From NCBI GenBank assembly GCA_031287565.1, contig JAITSS010000046.1, positions 62,001 through 126,000 of the forward strand: a DNA stretch of 64,000 nt, given 5' to 3'. The position numbers and the translations under genes were made by a program. How positions within the stretch are numbered: the stretch's first letter is position 1; every line of letters starts with the position of its first letter. Positions 1-9,258 of the stretch are shown one piece after another. The stretch is from Desulfobulbaceae bacterium. GTDB taxonomy: Bacteria > Desulfobacterota > Desulfobulbia > Desulfobulbales > Desulfocapsaceae. The notes beneath the pieces are model-generated. The model was not told where the DNA came from and made no database searches. It worked only from the letters and a program-made list of their open reading frames with translations.

Positions 1-197
1 CCATAGCGTGAGGTCGCGTTGCTGTCAATGATCGGGGTTTCGATAACCGTCAGGTCTGTGAGGCGCGTCGTCGTCAGAGGCGTTTCCGTGGCGTCTGCGG
101 GCGAAACGAAGAACAGGCCGATGCTAAGGAATGCCGGAATCGCTGACGAAATGCATTTTTTTATGACGAATGTTTTGCTATATAATTGCTTTAACAT
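1..197 (-). CDS. N-terminal fragment of TonB-dependent receptor-like outer membrane protein (runs off window start)
   Basis: Manual minus-strand translation from ATG at 197: MLKQLYSKTFVIKKCISSAIPAFLSIGLFFVSPADATETPLTTTRLTDLTVIETPIIDSNATSRY; signal peptide then a plug-like 'TVIETPIIDSNATSRY' segment; not in the ORF track because it is truncated. Confidence 0.5.
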   Translation of the reverse strand, partial: MLKQLYSKTFVIKKCISSAIPAFLSIGLFFVSPADATETPLTTTRLTDLTVIETPIIDSNATSRY

Positions 198-309
198 TGT
201 TTTTTCTTTACCTCGTGTCTTTTCCCGTTTTTTTCTGATTGCGATTCGTTGTTGCCGCCATGTCCTTTCGCCCGGCGGCAAGCGTTATTTTTTTGAAAAT
301 GTGTTACCG

Positions 310-338
310 CTAATACCGGAAAAGCCCCAGGGTGTCAA
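310..338 (-). promoter_or_regulatory. sigma70-like promoter for the TonB-receptor-like gene
   Basis: Minus strand TTGACA - 17 nt - TATTAG. Confidence 0.4.
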
Positions 339-346
339 GGAGAACA

Positions 347-499
347 ATGCTACCTTTAATCGAGAAGTATTACGCATCCCGCATCGAGAACGCCCGTATC
401 ATGAACGTGTATCGCAACTCCGCATTGGTTGAGGCGCGCGTTCGCCGCTTCATGCAACAAAAAAAGGCCGCTCCCGAAAAAAGAGCGGCCCTGGTTTAG
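347..499 (+). CDS. Putative 50-aa small protein
   Basis: ATG preceded by AAGGAG-type Shine-Dalgarno ('caaggagaacaatg'); MLPLIEKYYASRIENARIMNVYRNSALVEARVRRFMQQKKAAPEKRAALV; below ORF-track size cutoff. Confidence 0.4.
   Translation: MLPLIEKYYASRIENARIMNVYRNSALVEARVRRFMQQKKAAPEKRAALV
459..490 (-). terminator. Rho-independent terminator of glutamine synthetase gene
   Basis: GGCCGCTC/GAGCGGCC stem followed on minus strand by T-run. Confidence 0.7.
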
Positions 500-519
500 T
501 TTCTTGGTTTTTCAGGGTA

Positions 520-2700
520 TCAGCGGATGAACAGCATTTCCTGATACGAGGGCAACGGCCACAGATCGTCGGCGACGACCATTTCCAGGGCGTCGGCGTA
601 TTTGCGGACTTTGTCCATCGCTGGCAACACCTTCTCGCACATGTATTTGGCGTGCTTCAAGGCATCGCCGTCTTCGTGCTGCATCAGTTTTTCCAGCTTG
701 TCCACCTCTTCCTGCATCGAGCGCAGTTTGGCGGTGACATCTTCCAGCGCTCCCATCTTGACATCGTGGCCAATGGCCTTGAGGCTGGCGCAGGTCGCGG
801 CCAGTTTGCCCTGATAATTGACCGCCGCCGGGAAGATCACTGTCCGCGCCATACGGATGACCAGATGCGCTTCGGTATTGATGGTTTTCACGTACTGTTC
901 CAGATAGATTTCCTGACGCGCTTTCAGCTCGGCTTCGCTCAGAATGTCGTATTTGGCGTATAGCTCGACCACCTCTTTCGAGGTGAGAACCGGCAGGGCA
1001 TCGGGCGTGGTTTTCAGGTTGGGCAGACCGCGCTTTTCGGCCTCTTTGTGCCATTCGTCGGAATAGCCGTTGCCGTTGAAGATAACCGCGTCGTGCTCTT
1101 TCAGGATGGTCTGCAACAGATCCTGCACGCCTTTGTTGAACTCGCCTTTGTTGACCCGGCCCAGTTTCTCCAACTCGGTCGCGACATAATCAAGCGATTC
1201 GGTCATCATCACGTTCAAAGCCACCTGGGCGTCGGCGATTGAGTGCGACGAGCCGACGGCGCGGAACTCAAAGCGATTGCCGGTGAAGGCAAAGGGGCTG
1301 GTGCGGTTGCGGTCGCCCGGATCAATCGGCAAAGGCGGCAGGGTATCGACGCCGATATTCATCACGCCTTTTTGCTTCGAGCTTTCGACTTTGCCTTTTT
1401 TGATCTGGTCAAACACGTCGGAGAGCTGCTCGCCGAGATAGGCGCTCATGATGGCCGGCGGCGCTTCATTGGCGCCCAGACGATGGTCGTTTGAGGCCGA
1501 AGCGACAGTGGCCCGCAACAGCGAGCCGTATTTGTGCAGGGCGCGGATGGCGGCGGCGCAGATAACCAGAAATTGGGCGTTTTCATGCGGCGTGTCGCCC
1601 GGATCGAACAGACTGCCCAGCTCGGCGTTGCCGATGGAATAATTCAGATGTTTGCCGCTGCCGTTGATGCCGGCGAAGGGTTTTTCATGCAGAAGGCAGA
1701 TCATGCCGTAGCGTTTGGCCACGGAACGCAGCGTGGTCATGACCAGTTGATTGTGGTCGGTGGCCAGGTTGCCCTGCTCGAAAATTGGCGCGATCTCAAA
1801 CTGGCTGGGCGCGACTTCGTTGTGGCGGGTCTTCACCGGCACGCCCAATTTATAGAGTTCGCGCTCGACTTCCATCATGTAAGCCAAAACCCGGCGCGGG
1901 ATGACGCCAAAATACTGATCCTCAAATTCCTGGCCTTTGGCGGATGGCGCGCCGAAGAGCGAGCGTCCGGCTAAGAGCAGGTCGGGACGGGAAAAAACGA
2001 AGTTGCGGTCAACGAGAAAATATTCCTGCTCCGGCCCGGCGAAGCTGGTGACGGGCATGGTGGTGCTGGCGCCGAACAGTTTCAGCACCCGTTTGGCCTG
2101 TTTGTTCAGAGCCTGCAACGAGCGCAGAAGCGGCGTTTTTTTGTCGAGGGCTTCGCCAGTCCAGGAAACGAAGGCGGTCGGGATGCACAGAAAGGTGCCG
2201 TTCGGATTTTCAAGGATATAGGCCGGGCTGGTGACATCCCAAGCGGTATAACCGCGGGCCTCGAAGGTGGCGCGCAGACCGCCGGACGGGAACGACGAGG
2301 CGTCCGGTTCGCCCTGAATCAGCATTTTGCCGGAAAACTCGGCCACCGCGCCGCCATTGCCGTCAGGCACCAGAAAAGAATCGTGTTTTTCGGCGGTCAG
2401 GCCGGTCAGCGGATAGAAAACATGGGTGAAATGGGTGGCGCCTTTTTCGATCGCCCAATCTTTCATGGCGTTGGCCACCACGTCGGCGACGCTCGGATCC
2501 AGCTTCTCTCCGAAGGCGATGGTTTTTTTCAGGGATTTGTAGGCATGTTTTGGCAGACGTTCCTGCATCACTTTGTCGTTGAAGACATGGCAACCGAAGA
2601 CATCTGTTGGTTTGGTTTCGCTGAAATTCAGCGGCGCGCTGGATGGTTTGTAGTTGATGATTGCCGAAATGGCGTTTGACCGGGCCTGAATCCCACTCAT
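520..2700 (-). CDS. glnN: Glutamine synthetase type III (GlnN family)
   Basis: ~726 aa; [42 protein letters not shown]..., [44 protein letters not shown]; start chosen at internal Met. Confidence 0.9.
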   Translation of the reverse strand: MSGIQARSNAISAIINYKPSSAPLNFSETKPTDVFGCHVFNDKVMQERLPKHAYKSLKKTIAFGEKLDPSVADVVANAMKDWAIEKGATHFTHVFYPLTGLTAEKHDSFLVPDGNGGAVAEFSGKMLIQGEPDASSFPSGGLRATFEARGYTAWDVTSPAYILENPNGTFLCIPTAFVSWTGEALDKKTPLLRSLQALNKQAKRVLKLFGASTTMPVTSFAGPEQEYFLVDRNFVFSRPDLLLAGRSLFGAPSAKGQEFEDQYFGVIPRRVLAYMMEVERELYKLGVPVKTRHNEVAPSQFEIAPIFEQGNLATDHNQLVMTTLRSVAKRYGMICLLHEKPFAGINGSGKHLNYSIGNAELGSLFDPGDTPHENAQFLVICAAAIRALHKYGSLLRATVASASNDHRLGANEAPPAIMSAYLGEQLSDVFDQIKKGKVESSKQKGVMNIGVDTLPPLPIDPGDRNRTSPFAFTGNRFEFRAVGSSHSIADAQVALNVMMTESLDYVATELEKLGRVNKGEFNKGVQDLLQTILKEHDAVIFNGNGYSDEWHKEAEKRGLPNLKTTPDALPVLTSKEVVELYAKYDILSEAELKARQEIYLEQYVKTINTEAHLVIRMARTVIFPAAVNYQGKLAATCASLKAIGHDVKMGALEDVTAKLRSMQEEVDKLEKLMQHEDGDALKHAKYMCEKVLPAMDKVRKYADALEMVVADDLWPLPSYQEMLFIR

Positions 2701-3095
2701 AGCGTTTCTCCGTTGGTGTAGTTGGTTAAGAGGTGCGACAAATCCGTGCACCGAGATTCCTTCTTTAAGACAAAAATGTAATCAGCATGATGCGCGAAAA
2801 CGCCGGAAGAAAAGTCGCGCCGCCGATGTTCTGACGGGTACAAGGTGTTTTCAACCGACGCCGGGCGCTGCCAGTGGCGTATTTCACGCCGAAAAATTGG
2901 TTCGGAAGGGGAAAAGACAGTGCTTTAAGGCCAATTTTCCCCAAAAAACCTGCGCGAGTGTAAAATAGGGCGCTCTAAATGTAAAGGCGGAAAAAAGTCG
3001 TCGGCGCGACATTTCCCGGCTGGGCGACGCCCTGTGCTTTTTCACTGGCGGAAGCGGGAAATTTTCGTATTATCGGCCCACTTTATTCAACCTGA

Positions 3096-4154
3096 TTGGT
3101 CGCCATGCTGCTTTATACCGTAAAACGCCTTGCTTTGATGATTCCCACCCTTTTGGGTGTGATGGTTGTCACCTTCGTTGTCACGCAGTTTGTGCCCGGC
3201 GGCCCAGTCGAGCAATTGATCGCTGAAATGGAAGGCAAAGGCGCGGGTGGCGAAGTGGCCGCTGGCGCTTCGCTGTATCGCGGCGATTCCGGTCTCGACC
3301 CGGAGCGGCTCTCGCAATTGCGCGCCCTGTATGGCTTCGACCAGCCGCCGCTTCAGCGGTTTTTCGTCATGATGAACAATTATCTGCGTTTCGATTTCGG
3401 CGAATCCTATTATCACCACACCGGCGTGGCCGCCCTGGTCGTCTCGCGGATGCCGGTTTCCATGTCGTTGGGATTATGGACGTTTCTGCTCGTATACGGC
3501 CTGTGCGTGCCGCTCGGCATCGCCAAGGCGGTGCGGCACGGCTCTCAGTTTGATCTCTTTACTTCCAGCGTTTTACTGCTTGGCTACGCCATACCCGGTT
3601 TTGTTTTGGGGATTGTGTTGGTCGTGCTGTTTGGCGGCGGCAGTTTTTGGTCGGTGTTTCCGATTCGCGGCCTGGTTTCCGACAATTGGCGTGAATTGGG
3701 CTTTGCGGCGAAAATTCTCGACTATCTCTGGCACTGCGTTTTGCCGGTGACGGCCAGCGCCGTCGGGAGCCTGGCGGTCATGACCATGCTGACGAAAAAC
3801 TCGTTTTTGGAAGAAATCCGCAAAAAATATGTCCTGACCGCCCGCGCCAAGGGTTTGGGCGAGGGCGCGGTTCTCTATCGCCACGTTTTCCGCAACGCGA
3901 TTATCCCGATTATCACCGGTTTTCCCGGTTATTTCCTCGCTTCGTTTTTCACCGGAAGTTTACTCATCGAAACGATTTTTTCCCTCGACGGCATGGGGCT
4001 GCTGGCCTACCAATCGGTGATGAATCGCGATTATCCGGTGGTGCTCGGCACCCTGTATTTTTTCACCTTGCTGGGTCTTTTCGGTCGTCTGCTCACCGAT
4101 CTGAGCTATGTCTGGGCCGACCCGCGCATCAGTTTTCGGCGTCTTGATGAATAA
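3096..4154 (+). CDS. yejB: ABC transporter permease, YejB-like (microcin C/oligopeptide type)
   Basis: BPD_transp_1 permease; DPP-type N-terminus, EEIRKKYVLTARAKGLGEGAVLYRHVFRNAI. Confidence 0.85.
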   Translation: MVAMLLYTVKRLALMIPTLLGVMVVTFVVTQFVPGGPVEQLIAEMEGKGAGGEVAAGASLYRGDSGLDPERLSQLRALYGFDQPPLQRFFVMMNNYLRFDFGESYYHHTGVAALVVSRMPVSMSLGLWTFLLVYGLCVPLGIAKAVRHGSQFDLFTSSVLLLGYAIPGFVLGIVLVVLFGGGSFWSVFPIRGLVSDNWRELGFAAKILDYLWHCVLPVTASAVGSLAVMTMLTKNSFLEEIRKKYVLTARAKGLGEGAVLYRHVFRNAIIPIITGFPGYFLASFFTGSLLIETIFSLDGMGLLAYQSVMNRDYPVVLGTLYFFTLLGLFGRLLTDLSYVWADPRISFRRLDE

Positions 4155-5187
4155 TTCAGGCAAACCCGCGTTGCAAACACCGGCCGCCAGGCGCTGGCGT
4201 CGTTTTCGCCGCGACCGTCGCGGCATGATCAGCCTGGTGATTTTTCTGCTCCTGTTCGGCTTAAGTTTGGGCGCGGAAATTCTCAGTAACGACAAACCTT
4301 TTTTGGCGCGCTACCAGGATCGTTTCTTTTTCCCGATGTTCTTCACCTATCCAGAGACGGATTTTGGCGGCGATTTCGCCACCGAGACTGATTATCGCGA
4401 TCCGTTTTTCCTGGAGCAAATGCGAAAACCTGGCAATTTCGCCATCTATCCGCCGAACCCGCATGATTATCAAAGTATCGACCAGGAGCTTTCCGGGCCG
4501 TTTCCGTCGCCGCCCAGCCGTGAGAACTGGCTTGGCACCGATGATCGCGGCCGCGACGTGCTGGCGCGGCTGCTCTACGGCTTCAGGCTTTCCGTTTTGT
4601 TTGGTTTGGCGTTGACGGTGGTCGGTACTCTGTTCGGCATGTTCATGGGCGCGACGCAGGGCTATTTCGGCGGCAGGCTTGACCTGCTTTTGCAGCGGGC
4701 TTCGGAAATTTGGGGATCGATGCCCGAATTGTATCTGCTGATCATTTTTTCTTCGATTTTTCAGCCCGGCGCGTTGCTGCTTCTGTTGGTGCTATCGCTG
4801 TTCAGTTGGATGGGCTTGGCCGATTATGTTCGCGCCGAATTCCTGCGTGGCAGAAATCTGGAATATGTCACCGCCGCCAAGGCTTTGGGCGTTGGCAACT
4901 GGACCATTATGTATCGGCATCTGCTGCCCAACGGACTGACGCCGGTCATCACTTTTTTGCCCTTTCGCATTTCATCGTCGATTCTCGCCTTGACCAGCCT
5001 TGACTTTTTAGGTCTCGGCGTGCCGCCCACCGCCCCCAGTTTGGGTGAATTGCTGGCCCAGGGCAAGGCCAATCTTGACGCCTGGTGGCTGTCGCTTTCT
5101 TCTTTTCTGGTGGTCACGGTCACGTTGATTCTGTTGATTTTCATCGGCGAGGCCCTGCGCGAAGCCTTTGACCCGCGTTTGGATTGA
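4147..5187 (+). CDS. yejE: ABC transporter permease, YejE-like
   Basis: LGTDDRGRDVLARLLYGFR, AAKALGVGNWTIMYRHLLPNGLTPVI; ATG overlaps yejB stop. Confidence 0.85.
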   Translation: MNNSGKPALQTPAARRWRRFRRDRRGMISLVIFLLLFGLSLGAEILSNDKPFLARYQDRFFFPMFFTYPETDFGGDFATETDYRDPFFLEQMRKPGNFAIYPPNPHDYQSIDQELSGPFPSPPSRENWLGTDDRGRDVLARLLYGFRLSVLFGLALTVVGTLFGMFMGATQGYFGGRLDLLLQRASEIWGSMPELYLLIIFSSIFQPGALLLLLVLSLFSWMGLADYVRAEFLRGRNLEYVTAAKALGVGNWTIMYRHLLPNGLTPVITFLPFRISSSILALTSLDFLGLGVPPTAPSLGELLAQGKANLDAWWLSLSSFLVVTVTLILLIFIGEALREAFDPRLD

Positions 5188-5303
5188 GGGCTGCGCGTTG
5201 CTGTCCGGGGCTTTCTTGACAGATTTTCAGGTGGGATGTAGGGTGCCGCCTCGGCGTTTGGCTGGTCGGCGAACCTGAAGAGAGAAACGTAAAGCGGGTC
5301 GAT

Positions 5304-6095
5304 ATGCTGCTTGAAAAAGTAAGAATCCTCGGAAACACCGCCATATATCTGCTGCGCGATCTCGGCGGCATGGGCGTTTATCTGTTGCATATTCTTGGCG
5401 GCTGCGGCAAGCGTCCCTTCCGGTTTCGCGAGACCTTGCGCCAGACCTCGTTCATCGGTTTTGGCTCTCTTTTCGTCATTTGCTGCACCGCCCTGACCAC
5501 TGGCATGGTGCTGGGTTTGCAGGGGTATTATTCGTTGCATAAATTCGGCGCCGAAGGGATGCTGGGTTCGGCGGTGGCTCTGTCGCTGATTCTCGAACTC
5601 GGCCCGGTGCTCACCGCTTTGATGGTCACGGGCCGCGCCGGTTCGTCGATGTGCGCCGAGCTGGGCATCATGCGCAACACCGAGCAAATCGACGCCCTTG
5701 AGTGCATGGCCGTCGATCCCTTTCGCTATCTGATCAGCCCCAAATTCATCGCCACCCTTATTTCCGTGCCACTTTTGACCGCGATTTTCGATGTGGTCGG
5801 CATCTTCGGCGGCTATCTGGCCGGTGTCGTCTTAATGGGCGTCGATCCGGGCAGTTATGTCGAAGGAATGCGCAATAGCGTCACCAATCACGATGTCAAT
5901 CTGGGTATCATCAAATCCTTTGTCTTCGCGGTTCTCGTGGTGTGGATTTGCACCGGGCGCGGCTATTTCGTCCAGCAGATTCGCGGTGCCGGTTTTGGAG
6001 CCGAAAGCGTCAGCCGCATGACCACCCAGGCCGTGGTTTTATCCTCAATTTCGGTCTTGGTTTTTGATTATCTTCTGACGGCGGTGCTGTTGTGA
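5304..6095 (+). CDS. mlaE: MlaE-family lipid ABC transporter permease
   Basis: ELGPVLTALMVTGRAGSSMCAELGIMRNTEQIDALECMAVDP typical of MlaE. Confidence 0.92.
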   Translation: MLLEKVRILGNTAIYLLRDLGGMGVYLLHILGGCGKRPFRFRETLRQTSFIGFGSLFVICCTALTTGMVLGLQGYYSLHKFGAEGMLGSAVALSLILELGPVLTALMVTGRAGSSMCAELGIMRNTEQIDALECMAVDPFRYLISPKFIATLISVPLLTAIFDVVGIFGGYLAGVVLMGVDPGSYVEGMRNSVTNHDVNLGIIKSFVFAVLVVWICTGRGYFVQQIRGAGFGAESVSRMTTQAVVLSSISVLVFDYLLTAVLL

Positions 6096-6874
6096 ATGAA
6101 GCTCTGATCGAATTTAACGATGTCGTAAAAATTTTCCCGAAAAAAGACGGCGGCGAACAGCGGGTGCTCGACCGGGTGAATTTCGCTATTCCGGAGGGAA
6201 AAACCACGGTGATCGCCGGGCGTTCCGGCCAGGGGAAAAGCGTCACCTTAAAGCTCATTTTAGGATTGATGCGCGCCGATGGCGGCCAGGTTGTGGTCGG
6301 CGGCGAAAATGTCGCCGCTTTGGGTAAACAGGGTTTGAACGCCATGCGCACCCGTTTCGGCGTTTTGTTCCAGGGGTCGGCGCTTTTTGATTCGCTGACC
6401 GTCTACGAAAACGTCGCTCTGCCGCTGCGCGAGCGCACCGGCAAGAAAGAGGATGAAATTCGCGCCATTGTCGAGGCGACGCTGGCTGAGCTTGAGCTTT
6501 CCGGCCACGAAAGCAAATTCCCGGCGCAATTGAGCGGCGGGATGCGCCGCCGCGTTGGCTTGGCCCGCGCCCTGCAACTCAATCCGGAAATCCTGCTTTT
6601 CGACGAGCCGACCACTGGCCTTGACCCGGTGATGACCCAGGAAATTTACCAGCTTTTCGCCCGCACCCAGGCGAAGTCCGGTTTTACCTCAATCATCGTC
6701 AGCCACGACATTCCCAGGGTGTTTAGCCTGGCCGATCAGATTATCGTCCTCGATCGCGGCGTGATGGATGTTTTTCCCTCGACTGAGGCGATTCAGCGCT
6801 CGGAAAAGGCGCATATACAGGAATTTGTCAGCACGACGATGGGCGCTCTCTATCAAAGCTGGTTGGTTGAATAA
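6092..6874 (+). CDS. mlaF: MlaF-family ABC transporter ATP-binding protein
   Basis: Walker A GRSGQGKS, LSGGMRRRVGLARAL, LLFDEPTTGLDPV. Confidence 0.92.
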   Translation: MNEALIEFNDVVKIFPKKDGGEQRVLDRVNFAIPEGKTTVIAGRSGQGKSVTLKLILGLMRADGGQVVVGGENVAALGKQGLNAMRTRFGVLFQGSALFDSLTVYENVALPLRERTGKKEDEIRAIVEATLAELELSGHESKFPAQLSGGMRRRVGLARALQLNPEILLFDEPTTGLDPVMTQEIYQLFARTQAKSGFTSIIVSHDIPRVFSLADQIIVLDRGVMDVFPSTEAIQRSEKAHIQEFVSTTMGALYQSWLVE

Positions 6875-6886
6875 TTTGGTGAAACC

Positions 6887-7348
6887 ATGAAACAGTCAAA
6901 TATCGAACTCTGGGTTGGCCTGTTCATCCTGGCCGGTTGTTTCGCCTTCTGCTATCTGGCCTTCAATTTGGGCGAAGTCAATATTCTTAATAATTCCAAG
7001 ATGATGACGATAAAGGCCGAATTTGATAACATCTCCGGCGTCAAAAAAGGCTCATCGGTGCAGATCGCCGGCGTACCGGTGGGAACGGTGACGCGGGTAA
7101 TTCTCGATGCGTCGAATCTGGCCGAGGTGTCGATGGAGATTGATAAAACTCTGAAAATCCCCACTGATTCCGTGGCTTCGGTCAAGTCGCAGGGCATTAT
7201 CGGCGACAAATACATCAAAATCACCCTGGGCGGCGAGACTGAATTGCTCCAGGAGGGCGGCGAACTGGTCGAAACCGAATCGGCGGTTGATATTGAGTCT
7301 CTGATCAGTAAATTCGCCTTCGGCAGTGTTCAGAAGGAGGGAAAGTGA
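6887..7348 (+). CDS. mlaD: MlaD/MCE-domain protein
   Basis: IELWVGLFILAGCFAFCYLAF...GVKKGSSVQIAGVPVGTVTRV. Confidence 0.9.
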   Translation: MKQSNIELWVGLFILAGCFAFCYLAFNLGEVNILNNSKMMTIKAEFDNISGVKKGSSVQIAGVPVGTVTRVILDASNLAEVSMEIDKTLKIPTDSVASVKSQGIIGDKYIKITLGGETELLQEGGELVETESAVDIESLISKFAFGSVQKEGK

Positions 7349-7349
7349 G

Positions 7350-8201
7350 ATGCGACTCCCGGCATTCTTACTGTTGTGTTTGTTGGCGTCGCCCGCCGTT
7401 GTCTGGGGTGTCGATGTTGATGTCGATTCCTTAAAAGACAGTTTTCACGACAATTACGGCGGCGTGGTCATTCCGAATGATCGCTTTGGCTCGTCCGGAA
7501 AATCGACTGTCCCCGATTTGCTGGATGACGAGGATTTTGATGACGGCGCCGACGCTCCACGCGCCGAGGTCGCCGACCCGTTGGAAGGTTGGAACCGCCT
7601 GATGTTTCGCCTGAACGATAAGCTGTATGTCTGGGCGCTGCGCCCGACGGCCGATTTTTATGCTGAAATCCTGCCCGGCGATATTCGTGGCTGCATCGAC
7701 AATTTCTTCACCAATTTGGGCGCGCCGGTGCGTTTGCTTAATTCGTTCCTTCAGGGGCGTTTCAAAGACGCCGGAACGGAATTGTCACGTTTCGCCATCA
7801 ATTCGACGATAGGCGTCGCTGGTTTGGCCGATGTCGCCGCCGCCGATTTCGGCATCAGCCGTCGTCGCGCCGATTTCGGTCAGACGCTGGGACGTTATGG
7901 CCTGGGCAATGGTTTTTTTATCTGCTGGCCGATTCTGGGGCCATCGACCCTGCGTGAGACGGTTGGCACGGTGGTGGACTCGCTGGTCAATCCGACCACC
8001 TATATCGAGAAAAGCGCCAGTGAAACCATCACGGTGAACGCCGTCCAGATAGTCAATAAACTTTCAGTATCGCCGGATATTTACACCGAGCTGAAGAAAA
8101 ATTCCCTCGACCCTTACGTCGCTATGCGCCAGGGTTATGTCGATTATCGCCGCGCTTTGATTCAGGGCGGCAAACAAAATGCGGAGAAAAAAACGCCATG
8201 A
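7350..8201 (+). CDS. mlaA: MlaA/VacJ family lipoprotein-like protein
   Basis: DPLEGWNRLMFRLNDKLYVWALRPTADFY, FAINSTIGVAGLADVAA, LGRYGLGNGFFICWPILGPSTLRETVG. Confidence 0.9.
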   Translation: MRLPAFLLLCLLASPAVVWGVDVDVDSLKDSFHDNYGGVVIPNDRFGSSGKSTVPDLLDDEDFDDGADAPRAEVADPLEGWNRLMFRLNDKLYVWALRPTADFYAEILPGDIRGCIDNFFTNLGAPVRLLNSFLQGRFKDAGTELSRFAINSTIGVAGLADVAAADFGISRRRADFGQTLGRYGLGNGFFICWPILGPSTLRETVGTVVDSLVNPTTYIEKSASETITVNAVQIVNKLSVSPDIYTELKKNSLDPYVAMRQGYVDYRRALIQGGKQNAEKKTP

Positions 8202-8809
8202 AAAATCTTTTTCTGTCGCTTTTCATGCTGGCTTGTCTGATGTCGGCCCCGGTTTTGGCCGCCCTTAGCCCGACCGACACCCTGAAACCGACGCTGAATC
8301 ATCTGACCAGCGTATTAAGCGATACCGCTCTGAAAGGTGATGCCCACAAGACCGAGCGGCGGGCGAAAATCATGGACACGATTAAAGAAGTATTCAATTT
8401 TCGCGAGATGAGCCACCGCGTTCTGGGGCCAACCTGGAACGAAATCGACGCGGCGGAGCAGGATAATTTCACCAGCCAGATGACCAAATTACTCGAAAAT
8501 ATTTATATCGGGCGTTTGGAGGAATATTCCGGCGAAGAAATTCACTTTGTTGGCGAGCGAATCAAGGGCAATATCGCCCAGGTTTCAACCGAGATCGCCT
8601 ATCAGGGCAAACCGATTTCTTTGAGTTACATCATGGATCAATCCAGCGGCCACTGGATGGTCTACGACATCAGCATCGAAGGCGTTCGTTTGGTGCGCAA
8701 CTACATGGAGCAGTTCCGTTCGATTTTGCACAAGGATAAATATCCCGGCCTTATCAAAATGATAGAAGAGAAAAACCGCGAGTACGCCGCTGGAGATGGG
8801 ACGAAATGA
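8198..8809 (+). CDS. mlaC: MlaC/Ttg2D family phospholipid-binding protein
   Basis: Signal peptide plus MlaC fold signature; 4-nt overlap with mlaA. Confidence 0.85.
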   Translation: MKNLFLSLFMLACLMSAPVLAALSPTDTLKPTLNHLTSVLSDTALKGDAHKTERRAKIMDTIKEVFNFREMSHRVLGPTWNEIDAAEQDNFTSQMTKLLENIYIGRLEEYSGEEIHFVGERIKGNIAQVSTEIAYQGKPISLSYIMDQSSGHWMVYDISIEGVRLVRNYMEQFRSILHKDKYPGLIKMIEEKNREYAAGDGTK

Positions 8810-9258
8810 CCAGGGACGGCGAAAATAAGGGCGCCTCCGCTGATTTCGCCGCTCTGCCGGAAAGCGATTGGCGGGCGCTGGCCGCCTATGTCGAGCCAGT
8901 TGAATGCCGGGCGGGCGAACCGCTGTTTTCTGAGGGTGAGGCGGCAAGTGGCCTGTATTTTTTCCTCGATGGCCGCTTCGCTGTGCAAAAAAAAGGCGAA
9001 TTACCTGGCAAAATGCAAACGGTGGCTTTGCTGGCCGGTGGTTCGGTGGCGGGCGAAGGCGCGTTGGTCGGCATTGCCCGCCACCGCGCCTCGTTGCTCT
9101 GTCTTGAATCCGGACGAGCGCTATGCTTAACGACTGCGGCCCATGTCCGCCTGCGTGAAGAAAACCCGCGTCTTTGTCTGACCCTTCTGCACTATCTTCT
9201 ACGCATCAGCGCCCTGCGGCTTAGCGGCGCTTCTGAGCGTTTGGCTGTGCTGCTGTGA
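8806..9258 (+). CDS. Cyclic-nucleotide-binding domain protein without recognisable HTH
   Basis: PVECRAGEPLFSEGEAASGLYFFLDGRFAV...GEGALVGIARHRASL cNMP-type beta-roll; 4-nt overlap with mlaC. Confidence 0.75.
   Translation: MTRDGENKGASADFAALPESDWRALAAYVEPVECRAGEPLFSEGEAASGLYFFLDGRFAVQKKGELPGKMQTVALLAGGSVAGEGALVGIARHRASLLCLESGRALCLTTAAHVRLREENPRLCLTLLHYLLRISALRLSGASERLAVLL

Noticed and set aside
19-432. 137-aa plus-strand ORF at window start
   Set aside because: Conflicts with the better supported minus-strand TonB-receptor-like N-terminus; no RBS or domain.
4824-5687. 287-aa antisense ORF over yejE/mlaE
   Set aside because: Overlaps two well-supported genes; low-complexity Arg/Gln/His composition.
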